Assembly: GCA_033060915.1 (NCBI GenBank)
Contig: CM065379.1
Location: 33,616,818 to 33,680,817 of the forward strand
DNA: 64,000 bases
Direction: 5' to 3'
Origin: Euryodendron excelsum
Taxonomy: Eukaryota; Streptophyta; Magnoliopsida; Ericales; Pentaphylacaceae
A model generated the notes under the pieces. The model worked only from the letters and a program-made list of their open reading frames with translations. It had not been told where the DNA came from and searched no databases. Made by a program: the position numbers and the translations under genes. Of this stretch, positions 22,945 to 35,999 are shown one piece after another (the first letter of the stretch is position 1; each line of letters begins with the position of its first letter).

Positions 22945-24227
22945 TGAAAAAACTTGTCTGGTCTATAACTTGCTAAATGATAGTCATAGGCCCAATACTA
23001 TGATAGTTATGATTGTCCAAGTGCATCCACAATTCATGTCAAGATAAGTAAAGTAAATCAAGTGCACAATTAACACACGATATTTTAGCGTGGAAAACCC
23101 TAACTGGGTAAAAAACCATGGGACCTAGTCCAGCCAACCAAGCACTATCAAGAATGAAAACAAAATAGTCAAGTTACAATCCAACTCTAGATACTCCCAA
23201 TCCACGGGTGTCAAATTCACGCGCTTGCAGGTGTGGTCTTCTTGTATTGACTGAATCCTACGATCAAGAATCCCATGGTCATATATCTATGCCTTGATAC
23301 GATTCTTCAATTTGAATGCCGAGCTCCACGACACTTTTGAAATCCTCTAAGAACTGAACTCAAATCTACCACCGCCTTGAACTTCTTCAAGACAACAACC
23401 AATGAATGATAGAGGTTGATCTTGCTAAGAATCTCATTGAAAGCTTCTTCAAGTTATATAAAAACCTTTATAATATTTTTCTCAGTAGACTTGCTCTCAT
23501 AGAAACCCTCGATATATAAAGAACTAATTCAATCAATCTCTTAGAGGTATTACACTTATTAAAGCTTTTTTTTTGGCCTTCCCATACCCTCATATTTATA
23601 GTGGAGGCAAACTAGGGTTTATGGACTTCCATAATAGTCAAAATCCTTGCCAAAATCAATTTTCGGAAGTTGCCAAAAATATATGTCTCACGCGCTTCGC
23701 TGGCACTCACTGGAAATGAGATCAAGCGACCAAAAGCAACAGCAAGCGACCGCAAGCAAAATTGTCTAATGTTTCTTGAAGTGAGGTCCAGTGGACCGCA
23801 AGCAAAATCAAGATAGATTATTGATTTGCTTCAAATCTGCTATTTTAAGTACACCCAAGCACTTTTTAGCATATGTGTGGATGATAAATACTTCAACTCA
23901 CATACTAGTTTTGATTTCTTGTGACTTACAACTCTCCTAAGCATTCAATTATGATCAAATGAAAGAATTGTAAGATACAGAAAAAACTTTTGTCTACGAA
24001 ATTTAGCCAACTAACATATGACCAAACAATCTCTTCCGTTGGCAATTCCGTGACAAAACACTCTAAGTAATGGGTTACAAAGAAATAGTCAGAATTACAA
24101 TTCAAACCCATATCATAAGAATCAAGTGACTAGTATTTGATATTTACTTCTACACCAAAACTCAAACACACAAACTTGTGGAATGCATGTGAGATACAAA
24201 TCGATGAAAACACATGTTACATAAACA
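22945..24227 (-). repeat. SIRE-1 3' LTR
   Basis: About 1.28 kb, TG at 22,945 to CA at 24,227. It matches 47,244-48,242 over most of its length (for example the phrase GGCCCAATACTATGATAGTT in both). A minus-strand TATAAATA at 23,593-23,600 gives the promoter and sense. The inner end abuts a polypurine tract (AAGGGGGAGAA on the minus strand). Confidence 0.75.
23593..23600 (-). promoter_or_regulatory. TATA box of SIRE-1 3' LTR
   Basis: TATAAATA on the minus strand; the same site occurs in the 5' LTR at 47,848-47,855. Confidence 0.6.
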
Positions 24228-27200
24228 TTGTTCTCCCCCTTAATGTTATATTCTCCTTCTTAATAACATATAAGCACATATATCTTCTCTCCCCCTTTTT
24301 TGTTTCGAATTGACAAATGATTATTAAACAATTATGCAATTAAGGACTAACGAGAAATATACTAAAAGAAGAATATCATTCATGTACAAAAGAAACAAAT
24401 AATTATCCTAAACATAGCAAAAATACAATCAAGTCTTCCCTTATATAGGATAATCAAAACAATAACAAACACACATAGTTATCAATTTTCAAAACCTATG
24501 GATCTCACATCAGAAAAGCCAATCAAACATGATCAAGTATAAGCTTATGAATATCAAAATATCATTGGCGTGAAAAGATCAACATCAAACATGCACAAGA
24601 TCACAGAAGAATAAGAATAATTGTCACGCTCCATAACCCGGCCTATACGGATTTAGGGTACATGACCGGCCAGTAGCAAGGCTACCTGAGGCCGCATTAC
24701 ATAAACAGGTTGATCACCTATGCATAATAAATGATGCATAATTGCGAAAAATAGAATTTTTGATAACTTGAAAACATAATCCGTGTCATACATGGTAGAG
24801 TTGTGCCTAATCCCAAACATAACATACATAAGGACCAAATCAAGGTCCACCAAAGTTATAGCAATATATCATTACAAAACATTGGGTCCAGCCCTTAAAA
24901 CTTACACAAATCATAGGTCCGTGGGCCGTAGCTCAAAATCCACATATGGCCTCGTTCTAGGGCCTCTCGGATTGGCTTCCTGAAAATCATTCGAAAAAAC
25001 ATAAGCTAATGCTTAGTGAATAACAATGATACATGAGCGTGAAAATACCATGGACTAGCAGTTATGTCTAATGTATAAAACAATAGATAAAACATTTATA
25101 AATAAAAAGGATGAACTTAAAACTTGTAATCATAGGTTTGAAATCATAGATAGCATAAACATCATATGAAAGCATTCTATCGTTCCAAAACATGGTATAA
25201 AAAAAAAAAGAGATGCGACATATCTTTACTCGTGGTAAAGCTTAGCATAACTTATCATAAACATTTGAACATATCGTCGTTCTCGTTCTAAAACATAAGT
25301 GTGTTACAACCTGACATCAGAGCTATGCTCCACATCAGTAACCTTAAAGGTCATAAATAGGGCTCTTTAGGCCGTGGGACGTCTCCCGAACATGGCGGTA
25401 GTTTATTTCACATCCCCTATCGTAGGACCCTCGTTGCTAGTTTAAGGTTTTGCCACGAAAGACCTCGAGTTGGCACCATACATTGGAAAAAGTCTTGCAT
25501 CTGTTTCTTGTAAGCATTTTAGTCCATGGGTTTCAATTCATAACATAATATAACTTGCATGCCTTTAAAAGTATAACATCTATAATTGAATATAAAATTG
25601 ATGTATTGAAAACATATGTAAAACATTGTATGATATGGTTTGAATTTAAACAATTGAAAAGTAGTAGAATTTACTCATGGCATATCGTTACTCACCTTTC
25701 TCCGACTAGGTGGGTGACAAACAAGGTATTCCTACACAAATGCACGTAAAAGTAAAGAAACATCTATACAAGACTCTAAGGCAAAGCAATAACACAAAAG
25801 TTGAGACTAAGCACACAAACCCCCCGACCCCGACTCAACAACACCCATTCTCACAATGGGAGAGCGAGGCTAAACTCTATGACAAAGCCCCGATGTAAAA
25901 TAAGAACATAAGGTTGAGGTTTGAACATGAAAACCGGAACGTTGACTTCCTCATCGAGTCCCAACTACCTCTCAAAGATGAGTTCACACCCAAGGCTAGT
26001 TCCATTTGAAAATAGGCTTAAAGGACTTTAATTTGATAAGTCATGGGCCAAAAACACATTTCGGGTGAAGAAGTTATGCTTCACGGAATGTGGATTAAAA
26101 GTTTTGGAAAACAATGCTGTTGCGATAGGTTTTGGGTCAAATTTAAACTTCCATAACTCTCAATCTATAATGAATTCGAGAACAAACTTTATATGGGTAC
26201 AAAGGTCCATGAGTCTACTTTCTAATGTTTTAAACGGTGTGTCAATCCGAGTTTTTTTAAAGAAAGTTATGCTCGTTTTACTAAACAGTACCGAAACCAG
26301 CAGACGTTGGAACGCCAGGCCAAAATACCTAGCCGTTGGAATGCCAGGCAAAAATAGAAAAACATCCTCTCAGACCGTTCCAACACCCGAAAGGGCTGTT
26401 CCAATGATAGGCAAAAATGGAAAACACTCTCTCGGACCGTTCCAACAGTCAGAAGGGCCGTTCCAACGATAGGCAAAAATGGAAAATCTATTCTCGAGTC
26501 GTTCGAACGGCCCTGTCGGGCGTTCGAACGCCCCCGCTGTCGCGCCCAGATTTTTTGCACTCGAGGAATACACACACAAGCGGGAAAAATGCTGTACTCT
26601 CTCGTTAGAACTCACCCTCCTAGAAGAATGAGTGCGACTAGGTTTGAATTGAAAATAGATTTGAATAAAGGGCTTCTAGAAAAGATTTGGAGTCGCCACC
26701 TAACTTAATTAAGGTGAGTTAGGTCACCTAAAAACTAAGCATAATTCGAAAACTACACTTAGGGTTTTGGAAAAGGTTTTTGAAACTACCATCTCAAGGG
26801 AGGGTTTTTAAGAAACAGGTTGTTTGGCAACCTTTGGAAAACATTTAAGTCCTTTTTGAAAAATAACTCTGTTTTTGGTCTTTGAAATCAGTGATCCTAG
26901 GTTCGGAGATTGGTTACATGTAGGGAAGACGCACTAAGCCATCACCCTACCCCCGCCCTTACGGTACCTACATGTCTATTTACCCTAGACTCACCTATGA
27001 GAGTTTTCAACTAATAAACGTCCAATCCTATTCACTTTAGAAAAAGAATGTTTAAAAAAAAAAAGACTTGATGCATGATATGCAAGTGTAAGAAAAGAGA
27101 CTTGATTTAGAAACAGAATTGAAAAGAATTTGATTTGATTTGAAAAGAAAGAGATAGAAGTTTAAATTTGGAAAAAAGGTTTTGGAAATTGGAATTGAAG

Positions 27201-27399
27201 ATTGAAAATAGAAATAGATCATGGAATTGGAAACTTGAAGAAAATTGTAGGATTGGAGATTGGAAAGAAGTTGTAGAAATAGAAATTTGAAAAATGTTTT
27301 GGAATTTGAGACTTGAAAAAGGTTTTGACCACACCCATGAGGGTTGCCTATGTATCTTTTTGGAGGAATCAGGTCAGTCGTAGTTCAGACAAGAGTCCG

Positions 27400-28420
27400 A
27401 TTGAAAATAGAAGAGTTGATTTAGAAAAGAGTTGGAGTTGGAATTTGGATTCGATTTGAATTTAGAATAGAAGATTGAGGATTGAAATTTAGAATTTTGG
27501 AATTGAAAAGGTTGGATTTTGATTTGGAAAGATAGAACTTGGAAGAAAGATTTTGACTTACTTTGGAAAGATGTAGGTTTAAGAAACCTAGACTTAGGAA
27601 AGAGAGGAGACTTAAGAAAGATTTGACTTGGAAGGGTTTAAGAAAGATTCGACTTGACTTGAAAGAGTTCTAGAAAAGATTAGATTTAGGAAAAGTTCGA
27701 ATTAGGAAAGTTTTGTTTTAGGAAAGTGTCACTTTAGCAAGGTTTCATTTTAGGAAAGTTTTGATTTAGGAAAGTTTCAACTTAGGAAAGTTTTGAATTA
27801 AGAAAGTTTCAATTTAGGAAAATTTTGAATCAAGAAAGTTTCATTTTAAGAAAGGTTTTGAAATAGAAAAGGTTTTGAAACTAAGGAAGTTTTGAAAATA
27901 AGAAAGTTTTATATTTGGAAAGATTTGAAGTTTTAGGAAAGTTGAGAATTTAGAAAGTTTGGAAGTTTAAAAAAATTTAACTTAAGAAAGTTTTTGAATT
28001 TAGAAAACTTCGAATTTGAAAAGATTTGAAATTTAGAAAGTTTTGGATTTAGAAAGTTTTAGAAGATCTTGAGATTAGGAAAGGTTTGAGTTTAGGAAAG
28101 ATTGGAAAATCTAGATTTGGAGAGTTAAGATTTGAAAAAGGGGTAGAGTTAGGAAAGGGTTGAATTAGGAAAGATATGGAAGCTTAACATTTAAGAAAAG
28201 ATTTGAAAGTTTTAGGAAACTTATGGTTTAGGAAGGTAGGAAATCAGGAGAGAGTTGAATTAGGAAAGATTTAGATTTTGAGTTTTACAATTTAGAAAAG
28301 ATTTTTATGTTCAAGTTTTGAAAACTTAAGATATAAGAAAGTAGAAGATTAGGAAGGAGTTGAATTAGGAAAGATTTAAACTAGGAAGGGTTTAAGATTC
28401 CTATTTCCTAAAATAAAGAA
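27400..28420. repeat. purine-rich degenerate repeat in Tat-B R/U5
   Basis: About 1 kb of degenerate 20-24 bp units built around TTTAGGAAAG and GAATTTAGAAAG, almost pyrimidine-free except for T. Similar but shorter tracts are at 2,160-2,800 and 10,300-10,740. No credible ORF. Confidence 0.7.
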
Positions 28421-30043
28421 TTGGATTTTGTTTCTAAAAGAGAAGGCTTGGATTTGTTTTCAAAAACGGAGGATTGGATCTAGTTTCCTAAACGAGAAGA
28501 TTAGATTTGACAAGGATTTGGAAAGGAAAATTTTAGAAACCCTAAATTGGGAAGACTATAGTTTTGACGTAGAAAACAGGTTTTTTGGAAACTTATGATT
28601 TTGATATAGAAAGGGAGGTTTTGAAAACCTAGGTTTGGGGCAAGGTTGAAAATCACGTTTTTGGAAGGCAAATTAGGGTTTCTTAATTGTGGGTTCTAGG
28701 GTTTGACTTGGACACCAAGAAAAGGAATTTTTGGAAAATGAGTTTTTTGGAAATGAAGACTTTTGGAAGGCAATCCTAGAGAGGAGTTTTTAGAAAGTGA
28801 ATTTGGAGAGAGAGTTTTTGGAAAGAAATCCTAATGAGGGGTTTTTAGAAGGAGATTTTGAAAAGAGTTTTAGGAAGGAAGTTTTTGGGAAAGTGGACTT
28901 TGAAGAAAATGATTTTGGAAGGGAGCTTGTAGGAAAGTCGTTTTTGGCAAGAGATTGTTGGAAATGAGTTTGAAGGGAGTCTTTCTAAGAAGGAAACCTA
29001 GGGCGTGTTTTTAGGAAATGAATTTTGAAGAAAACATTTTGGAAAGGAATTGAAAAGGAAGTTTTGAAAATAGAGTTTTGGAGGGAGGTTTTAGAAAACA
29101 ATTTTGGAAAGAAATTTAAAGAGTTTTTGGAAAGCATGCTGAAAAGGAGAGTTTTAGAAATAGAGACTTTTGAAAAGAGAGTTTTTGGAGAGTATAAAAA
29201 TGTCTCACTCTCTTAAAGCGATTCTAACCATAAGAAGGTTAGAACCACTTTAAGAAAGTGGTTTTGAAAACAAGGAGTTGAAAATATAGACATATTGGTC
29301 TCTTTAAATCACCCTAGGATTGTGATTTTAAAAACAAGTTTTGAAAAATGAGATTTTGATGCAATTTTGAAAACAAATTTAATGCAAACTTTGAAAACTA
29401 GTTGAAAACGATTTTTGGAAGAATGCAAGATAATGATATGCACAATGCAAATTGGGGTCGTGAACATACAAGGTTAAGGCTTCACCACATAATCAAGTAG
29501 GCCGAACCCACGTAGTCTCCGGTTAGACTAAAAGAAAGCCCCCGACACGGTGACCTTCCAATAGTCCAATCCTACACATGGATCGGGAATCCCCTTGTTT
29601 TAAGCATGCAAAGAAGGGGGGGGGGGGAAGAGATGGGGGATTAAAATAGAGAAAACCCAAATGGGTTAGGAGAGAGAAGAGAGAGGAGAAAGTGCAAAAA
29701 CTTAAAGATAAAACCTACTGTACGTCTTATTTATTTCGCTTGGCTTTGTGCCCCTTGCTTTCTTTCTTTTTCTTCGGTCTTCGCTTCAGTCTTTGATAGC
29801 TTTGTCTTGATCTTCAAGGGCTTCAAGTTGCAGTAATCCAAGTCTTCAATGAAGGGTTAGAGGCTAGTGTATAAGTCTATAGGGGTGTGTATGAGTGTAT
29901 AGGAGGCTAGGGTTTGTGTATGGTGGCTAGGGTTTAGAAAACCTAGGGAAGCTAGGGTTTAGGGAGGCTACGAGCTCTGTATATCAAAAATTAAGATTTT
30001 TAGACTGATTTTATGGACCTCTCTCATGCTGGAGGAGGCTCTG

Positions 30044-30051
30044 TATTTATA
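30044..30051 (-). promoter_or_regulatory. TATA box of Tat-B solo LTR (26.5-31.7 kb)
   Basis: TATAAATA in the context CTATAAATACAGAG on the minus strand, a canonical plant TATA box. It divides the LTR into a U3 of about 1.7 kb and an R/U5 of about 3.5 kb. Confidence 0.65.
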
Positions 30052-31359
30052 GACGTGGGATAGACCTAGCGCCTGTTGCAGTGGCGTTAAGGTAAAATTC
30101 CTCTTGGCGCCACTAGGAGTGGCGCCAGGCCATTTCTTGGCTACTAGTGGCGCCAGCAAGTTAGGAAACTTTGTTACATCGGCAAGCAACTTATCTTTGA
30201 CAGATTTAGGCGCCTGTACTAGTGACTACCATGTAATTTTTAGCCTGGCTTCACTAGAAGTGACTCTGGAAAGTCCGGGAATGATTTAAGGGACCAGAAT
30301 TGGCTTGGAAGGCCAGAAAAGGGTAGGAACACTTAGAACAGTGTCCTGGATGTATTTGACTTGAAAAATGAGGATAGGATGTGTCGGAAGGGTTGACCGG
30401 GCCATTAGGGGCAAAACAGTCAATCGGGCCGGAAAGCTGTCGAGATGGACTCGGAACGTCTTGGAAGAAGATTTGAGATTTGGAAACATTATTCAAAATA
30501 TTCCCAAAGGTTGCGGGTTTGATACCTAGAGCCGGTGTGGTTGGAAAAGGTGACCGGCCCACCAAGGGCAAAATGGTCATTTTTCACCGAGTTTGCCGGA
30601 ACTAACTCGGAATGATTCGAAAAGGTAAAGAAAGGTTAAGAATACTATAAGAGGCATTCTCGGGGAGTTATCGGTTTGACACCCAGGGCCAGTGTGGTTC
30701 CCGGGGCATTCAGATGCCTAGGGACAAAATGGTCATCTTAACCGAAAAGTCTCAGAATTGATCCGAAACTGACTAGGGGGCACCTAATCATGCCAGATCA
30801 TCTCGGGATGATCTAGGAAGGGTGGCCTTACCATTCTAAGGACTTAGGTGTGCTCTCGAGAAATGTGCCGAAAAATAGCCCTAGGGGCAGTTTGGTCATT
30901 TTTCACTGAAGTGGGCTAGCAAGCACCGGTGTTGACCTGGGTTTTGAGTGTTTCTGCCACTCTGACAGCGGTCGCGTGATATAGGGGTTTGTTGGAAATT
31001 CCCTATATCGACCTATTTACGAGTACTTCCGCTACTCCAACGGTTGCGATACTTGCAAGTATTTCTGCTACTTTGACATTTTAGCGATCTTTCCCGAGAC
31101 TGCCTGATCTCGGGAAGCTTCTAAAGGGGACTTAGCACCTGAGAATCAACTTTCTCGAAAGACATGCCTAAACGGACATTTCTGCATTGGCAGGCTACTA
31201 GGCGCCAAAGGTGGACCATTCTACCATCTAGGAGACTTGGGGTCTCGTCCCGGTCGACAGGTTTAAAGGGACTTACCGTTTCGAAAAGATTTTCTTCAAA
31301 AAACATGCTGGACCATCTCGAGGAATCAACTGTCTCGAGAGAGGGATTGGAATTAGAAT

Positions 31360-31545
31360 TAGAAAGGGGACTTACCGTCTTCGGAAAGAAGTGCCTGATT
31401 TGGAATTGAAAAGGGGACTTACCATCTTCGGAAAGACGCGCCTGATTTGGAATTAAAAAGGGGACTTACCGTCTTCAGAAAGACGCGCCTGATTTGGAAT
31501 TGAAAAGAGGACTTACCGTCTTCGAAAAGACGCGCCTATTGGAAT
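31360..31545. repeat. about 52-bp tandem repeat in Tat-B U3
   Basis: Four copies of a unit with GGGGACTTACCGTCTTCG, GAAAGACGCGCC and TGATTTGGAATT. Confidence 0.8.
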
Positions 31546-32430
31546 GGACAATGCGCCCCCTAAGGGCATTTAGGTCATTTTGCCTCTATTTGGGCCTGGT
31601 GGGCCCGCGAAGCAATGAATAAACGGGATTAGGACTAGAATTCTAGAATACGTTCATATTGACTTGAGTACAAGTCTGGACGGATCGTAGACTGCCGAGC
31701 GGTCAAAAATGGGGTGCTTACACCCGCCTGCGCAGCAACGATTTTCCACCTAAAACTCACCCCAAATCCTTCCAAATACAACCAAACCTTCCCAATACTC
31801 TTAAGCCTCAAAGATTAGCCCACAAGGATGATAATAACTCAAAGTGAGGGAGAAAGAACAATAAAAACAAATGGATCTAAAGAAGAAATCAAAACCCTAA
31901 CATTTGATATATTTGGGGCTTTTTCAAACCACCATTCCTAATCTTCAACAATAAACTTCAAGTTTTCAAAATCATGCAAATGGGACTTAAGGAATCCCCC
32001 AAACTCAAAGACAACATTCCTAGATACATATATACAAATACCCAACAAAATTATACAAGATAGATACATATACATATATAATTGTAGGGAGAGAAATGGA
32101 ACCTTACCTTCTTCAAGCTTGGTGAAGTCCTCAATGGCTTCAATCTCTTCCTTCAAGCCCTTCTTCCTTCCCCTTTCCTTCTTCTTCTTCTCCTTCTCCT
32201 TTTTCTTCTTCTTCTCGGCAGGTGAGTGTGTGTGTGTTTTGTGTGTGTGTATTGTGTTATAAGAAGAGACACATGGGAAATAATCCCATGTGTCTCACAC
32301 TTCTAACACAAGATACAACACAAGTCCTCATTGGTCATTTTTGACCCAAAATAAGAAATAATTAACATTTATTATTGTATAAACTAAAAATTCTCATTAA
32401 TATAATTAGGTAGAGGTTTGGGATATCACA

Positions 32431-32443
32431 TCCTTCCCCCCTT
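32431..32443 (-). other. Tekay polypurine tract
   Basis: AAGGGGGGAAGGA on the minus strand, directly at the inner edge of the 3' LTR; it is the second-strand primer of reverse transcription. Confidence 0.8.
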
Positions 32444-32476
32444 AAATAAGTTTGGTCCCCAACTTAATACAAGCTA

Positions 32477-35400
32477 TCATTCAAACAAAAAGGGATAACG
32501 CTCCCGGATCTCGTCTTCACGTTCCCAAGTAGATTCCTCCCAAGTGTGGTTCTGCCATAAAACTCGTACCAATGGAATGACCTTGTTCCTAAGAACTTGG
32601 TCACGGTGATCAAGAATCTTGATCGGTCTCTCAATGTAGCTTAAATCTTCACTCACGGCCAAGGGATAGTGATCAATCACGGTCGTCGAGTTGTGAACAT
32701 ACCTTCGCAGCATTGAAACATGAAAGACATTGTGAACTTGTGAAAGTTTCGGAGGAAGAGTAATACGATAAGCAACGGGTCCAACCCGTTCAAGAACTTC
32801 AAACAGTCCGATGTACCTTGGACTAAGCTTTCCCTTCTTGCCGAAACGATTTATGCCCTTGGAAGGAGATACCTTCAAGAACATATGGCTCCCTTCATCA
32901 AACTCTTAGTCCCGCCTTCGCACATCCGCATAACTCTTTTGGCGACTTTGAGCAGTTTGTAGTCGTTGTTGAATGATCTTGATCTTGTCGGTGGTTAATT
33001 GTACAATCTCTGGCCCAAGAATCTTTCTCTCGCCAACTTCGGTCCAACAAGATGGAGATCTACACTTCCTCCCATAAAGCGCTTCATAAGGTGCCATCCC
33101 AATGCTTGCATGAAAACTGTTGTTGTAAGCGAACTCCACTAGTGGTAGGTGATCCTCCCAACTCCCCTGAAAGTCGAGAACACATAACCGTAACATGTCT
33201 TCTAGGGTCTGAATGGTTCTTTTTGATTGGCCATCGGTTTGTGGATGAAAAGCTGTGCTAAACTTCAACTCGGTGCCCAAAGCCCTTTGCAAACTCTTCC
33301 AAAATTTTAATACAAATCTCGAGTCTCGATCGGACACTATCGAAACTGGCGTGCCATGTAATCGAACAATCTCTACAATGTAGAGGGTTGTATGCTTTCA
33401 TAAAGAGTATGTAGTCTTCACCGGTAAGAAATGTGCAAATTTGGTAAGGCGATCAACAATAACCCATATGGCATTGCAACCCCGTGGTGATCTCAGCAAT
33501 CCTACGACGAAGTCCATGGTGATATGCTCCCCTTTCCGTTCCGGTATCAGTAAAGGTTAAAGTAGTCCCACCGGTCTTTGATGTTCTACCTTGATCTGTT
33601 GGTATTGTAGGCACCGTGATACGAACTCAGCTATATCCTTCTTCATTCCTGGCCACCAAAATGTCTGCTTTAAATCCCGATACATCTTTGTGCCCCCTGG
33701 ATGCATAGTGAACTTCGTATTGTGGGCTTTTTCCAAAACTTGCTTCCTGATTTCGGGTATATTTGGAACACACAATCGGTTTCTGAACTTTAAAGCTCCA
33801 TCATGCAAGGTGAAGTCAGGCTTCGGATTCGTTCCCATCTTTTTGTAGATCTTCCACAAGTAGGGGTCTTTGGGTTGGCATTGCTTCACAACATCTATCA
33901 ACGCTAGTTGGGAAATCATGGTGGTAAGCATCATTTTAGTCCCCGGTGCAACAATTTCAATCTATAATCTCTCCAAGTCAATGAGTAAGGGCCGCTGAAA
34001 AGTGACAAGACATGTTAGGTTAGCGGTAGTCTTCCGGCTCAAGGCATCGGCGACCACATTGGCCTTGCCCGGATGGTATTGAATGAGAACGTGATAGCCT
34101 TTGATCAACTCGAACCATCTTCTCTGTCTCATGTTCAACTCCTTCTGTGTGAAAAGATATTTCAAACTCTTGTGGTCGGTGAAGATCTCACATGTGACTC
34201 CATACAAGTAGTGGCGCCAAATCTTCAAAGCAAATACCACTGCTGCTAATTCAAGATTATGGGTAAGGTAGTTCTTCTCATGTGGTTTCAACTGTCTCGA
34301 GGCATATGCAATCACCTTACCATGTTGCATCAATACGCATCCTAGTTCTCTATGCGAAGCATCATTGTAGATGGAAAACCTATCAGTTCCGGTAGGCAAG
34401 GCTAGAATTGGTGCGGACACCAATCCGTTCTTCAATTCTTGGAAACTCCATTCCCTCTTCTCGTTCCATTCAAATGGTGTGTTCTTCCGGGTGAGCTGTG
34501 TTAGCGGAGTCGCAATCTTGGAGAAGTCTTTCACAAATCTTCGATAATACCCAGCTAAGCCCATAAAACTTCTAACTTCGGTTACATTCGTCGGTCTCGG
34601 CCAATTCACAATGGCTTCAACCTTCGAAGGATCAACGGACACTCCATCCACATTGATGATGTGTCCCAGAAATGCTACACTTGGCAGCCAAAATTCACAC
34701 TTTTTCAGCTTGGCATATAATCTTTTGTCTCGTAAAGTTTGAAGAACCGCCCTTAAGTGGTGTTTATGATTTGCAAGACTCTTGGAATACACTAAGATGT
34801 CATCAATAAACACAATAAAAAAATCATCAAGAAAGGGTTTAAAAAACCTATTCATCAAATCCATAAAAGCAGCAGGTGCATTTGTGACTCCAAACGGCAT
34901 AACCAAAAACTCATAATGACCATATCTAGTTCGCAATGTCATCTTTTCCACATCACTTGCCCTTACTTTCAGTTGGTGATAACCTAACCTTAGGTCGATC
35001 TTTGAGAATACTTGCGCGCCCTATAGTTGATCAAACAAATCATCCACTCTCAGCAATGGATACTTATTCTTAATAGTGACCTTGTTCAATTCTCGGTAGT
35101 CAATGCATAATCTCATGGTTCCATCTTTCTTTTTCACAAATAACACTGGAGCACCCTATGGTGAAACACTAGGACAAATGAATCCCTTTTCTAACAAGTC
35201 TTGGAGTTGGACTTTTAACTCCTTCAACTCTAAAGGGGACATATGGTATGGAGTTTTAGAAATGGGCCTAGTACCCGGATTAAGGTTAATATGAAACTCA
35301 ATCTCCCAGTCCACCAAGGAACCAGGTAGCTCATCAAGAAAGACATCGGGAAATTCCCGGACAATATGGATGTCTCCCAAGGGCGGTGGGGAAACATGTG

Positions 35401-35943
35401 TGTCAAAAACGCTACACAAGAATGTATGATTCCCTTTTTGAATTAAACGACGTGCTTGCATAGATGAAATGAGATAGGGTGGAGGCACGACACCAACTCC
35501 CTCAAATACAAGTCCCGAATGGTTAGAAGAATGAAACACGACTTGTTTAAGCTCACAATTAATGATAGCACGGTGAGAGGACAACCAATCCATTCCTAAG
35601 ATGACGTCAAGCTGTACATTTATAGGGGGGTGAGGTTTACAAACATGGGCACATCGTTTACAAGAATTTCACAAGAATTATAAATCCTATCACATAACAT
35701 AGAATCTCCGGATGGCAACGATACTACCAAAGCATAATCAAGAAGTATTGGAGAAGTATACAAGTATTGAGCAAAGAGATATGAAACAAATGAGTGCGTA
35801 GAACTGGAATTAATAAGGACGTGTGTAGGTCGACCACAAATAGGAAGTATACCTGACACTACGGAGTCGGTTGCTGGGATGTTCTCCGGTGTAAGTGCGA
35901 AAGCTCGGCTTTGCCGTGGTTGATTCTCTCTCCTATTGGCCAT
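32477..35943 (-). pseudogene. Tekay pol: protease, RT, RNase H, integrase, chromodomain
   Basis: Minus-strand polyprotein broken into six blocks. Protease (35,620-35,943): the usual active-site DSG reads NSS. RT (33,962-34,951 and upstream): [12 protein letters not shown] and FIDDIL with both catalytic Asp intact. RNase H follows (IYNDAS, ASRQLK). Integrase zinc region (33,557-33,934): the last Cys of HHCC is Tyr (RCLQYQQIK). Integrase core (32,906-33,337): SDRDSRF intact, but the catalytic Glu before [10 protein letters not shown] is Lys. The C-terminal chromodomain part (32,477-32,884) has LSQVHNVFHVSMLRRYV and EESTWEREDEIRERYPFLF. There are stops at about 33,555, 35,015 and 35,157, and a frameshift near 33,390. 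Not functional. Confidence 0.9.
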
Positions 35944-35999
35944 AGGTTGCTAAACTGAGGCTGATGCTGACACCCCAAATCCCTGTGCCCTGCTCCTCT

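Larger units (their letters stand above)
26538..31722 (-). mobile_element. Tat-B solo LTR inside the Tekay 3' LTR
   Basis: 5,185 bp, TGTCGCGCCC to GGTGCTTACA, flanked by perfect CCCGC target duplications (26,533-26,537 and 31,723-31,727). The other Tekay LTR preserves the empty site near 39,060-39,090. Plus-strand order: the GGAGTCGCC phrase (26,689), a very long purine-rich R/U5 (about 27,060-29,200), a TATA box on the minus strand (30,044-30,051), GGCGCC palindrome arms (30,105-30,165), 157-bp modules (boxes at 30,518 and 30,675), and a tandem of about 52 bp (31,360-31,545). It is the longest and best-preserved Tat-B LTR here. Confidence 0.9.
24622..32430 (-). repeat. Tekay 3' LTR (split)
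   Basis: LTR sequence 24,622-26,537 plus 31,728-32,430 (with one duplicated 5-bp target), about 2.62 kb net, similar throughout to the 5' LTR at 37,134-39,811. It runs TGTCACGC to GATATCACA on the plus strand. The main length difference is a shorter TTC microsatellite near 32,165-32,215. Confidence 0.85.

Noticed and set aside
26538..31722. A complete non-autonomous element in place of a solo LTR
   Set aside because: I find no direct terminal repeats within it, and its whole sequence corresponds to the 3' LTR of the element at 9,686-13,243; the solo LTR is the simpler reading.
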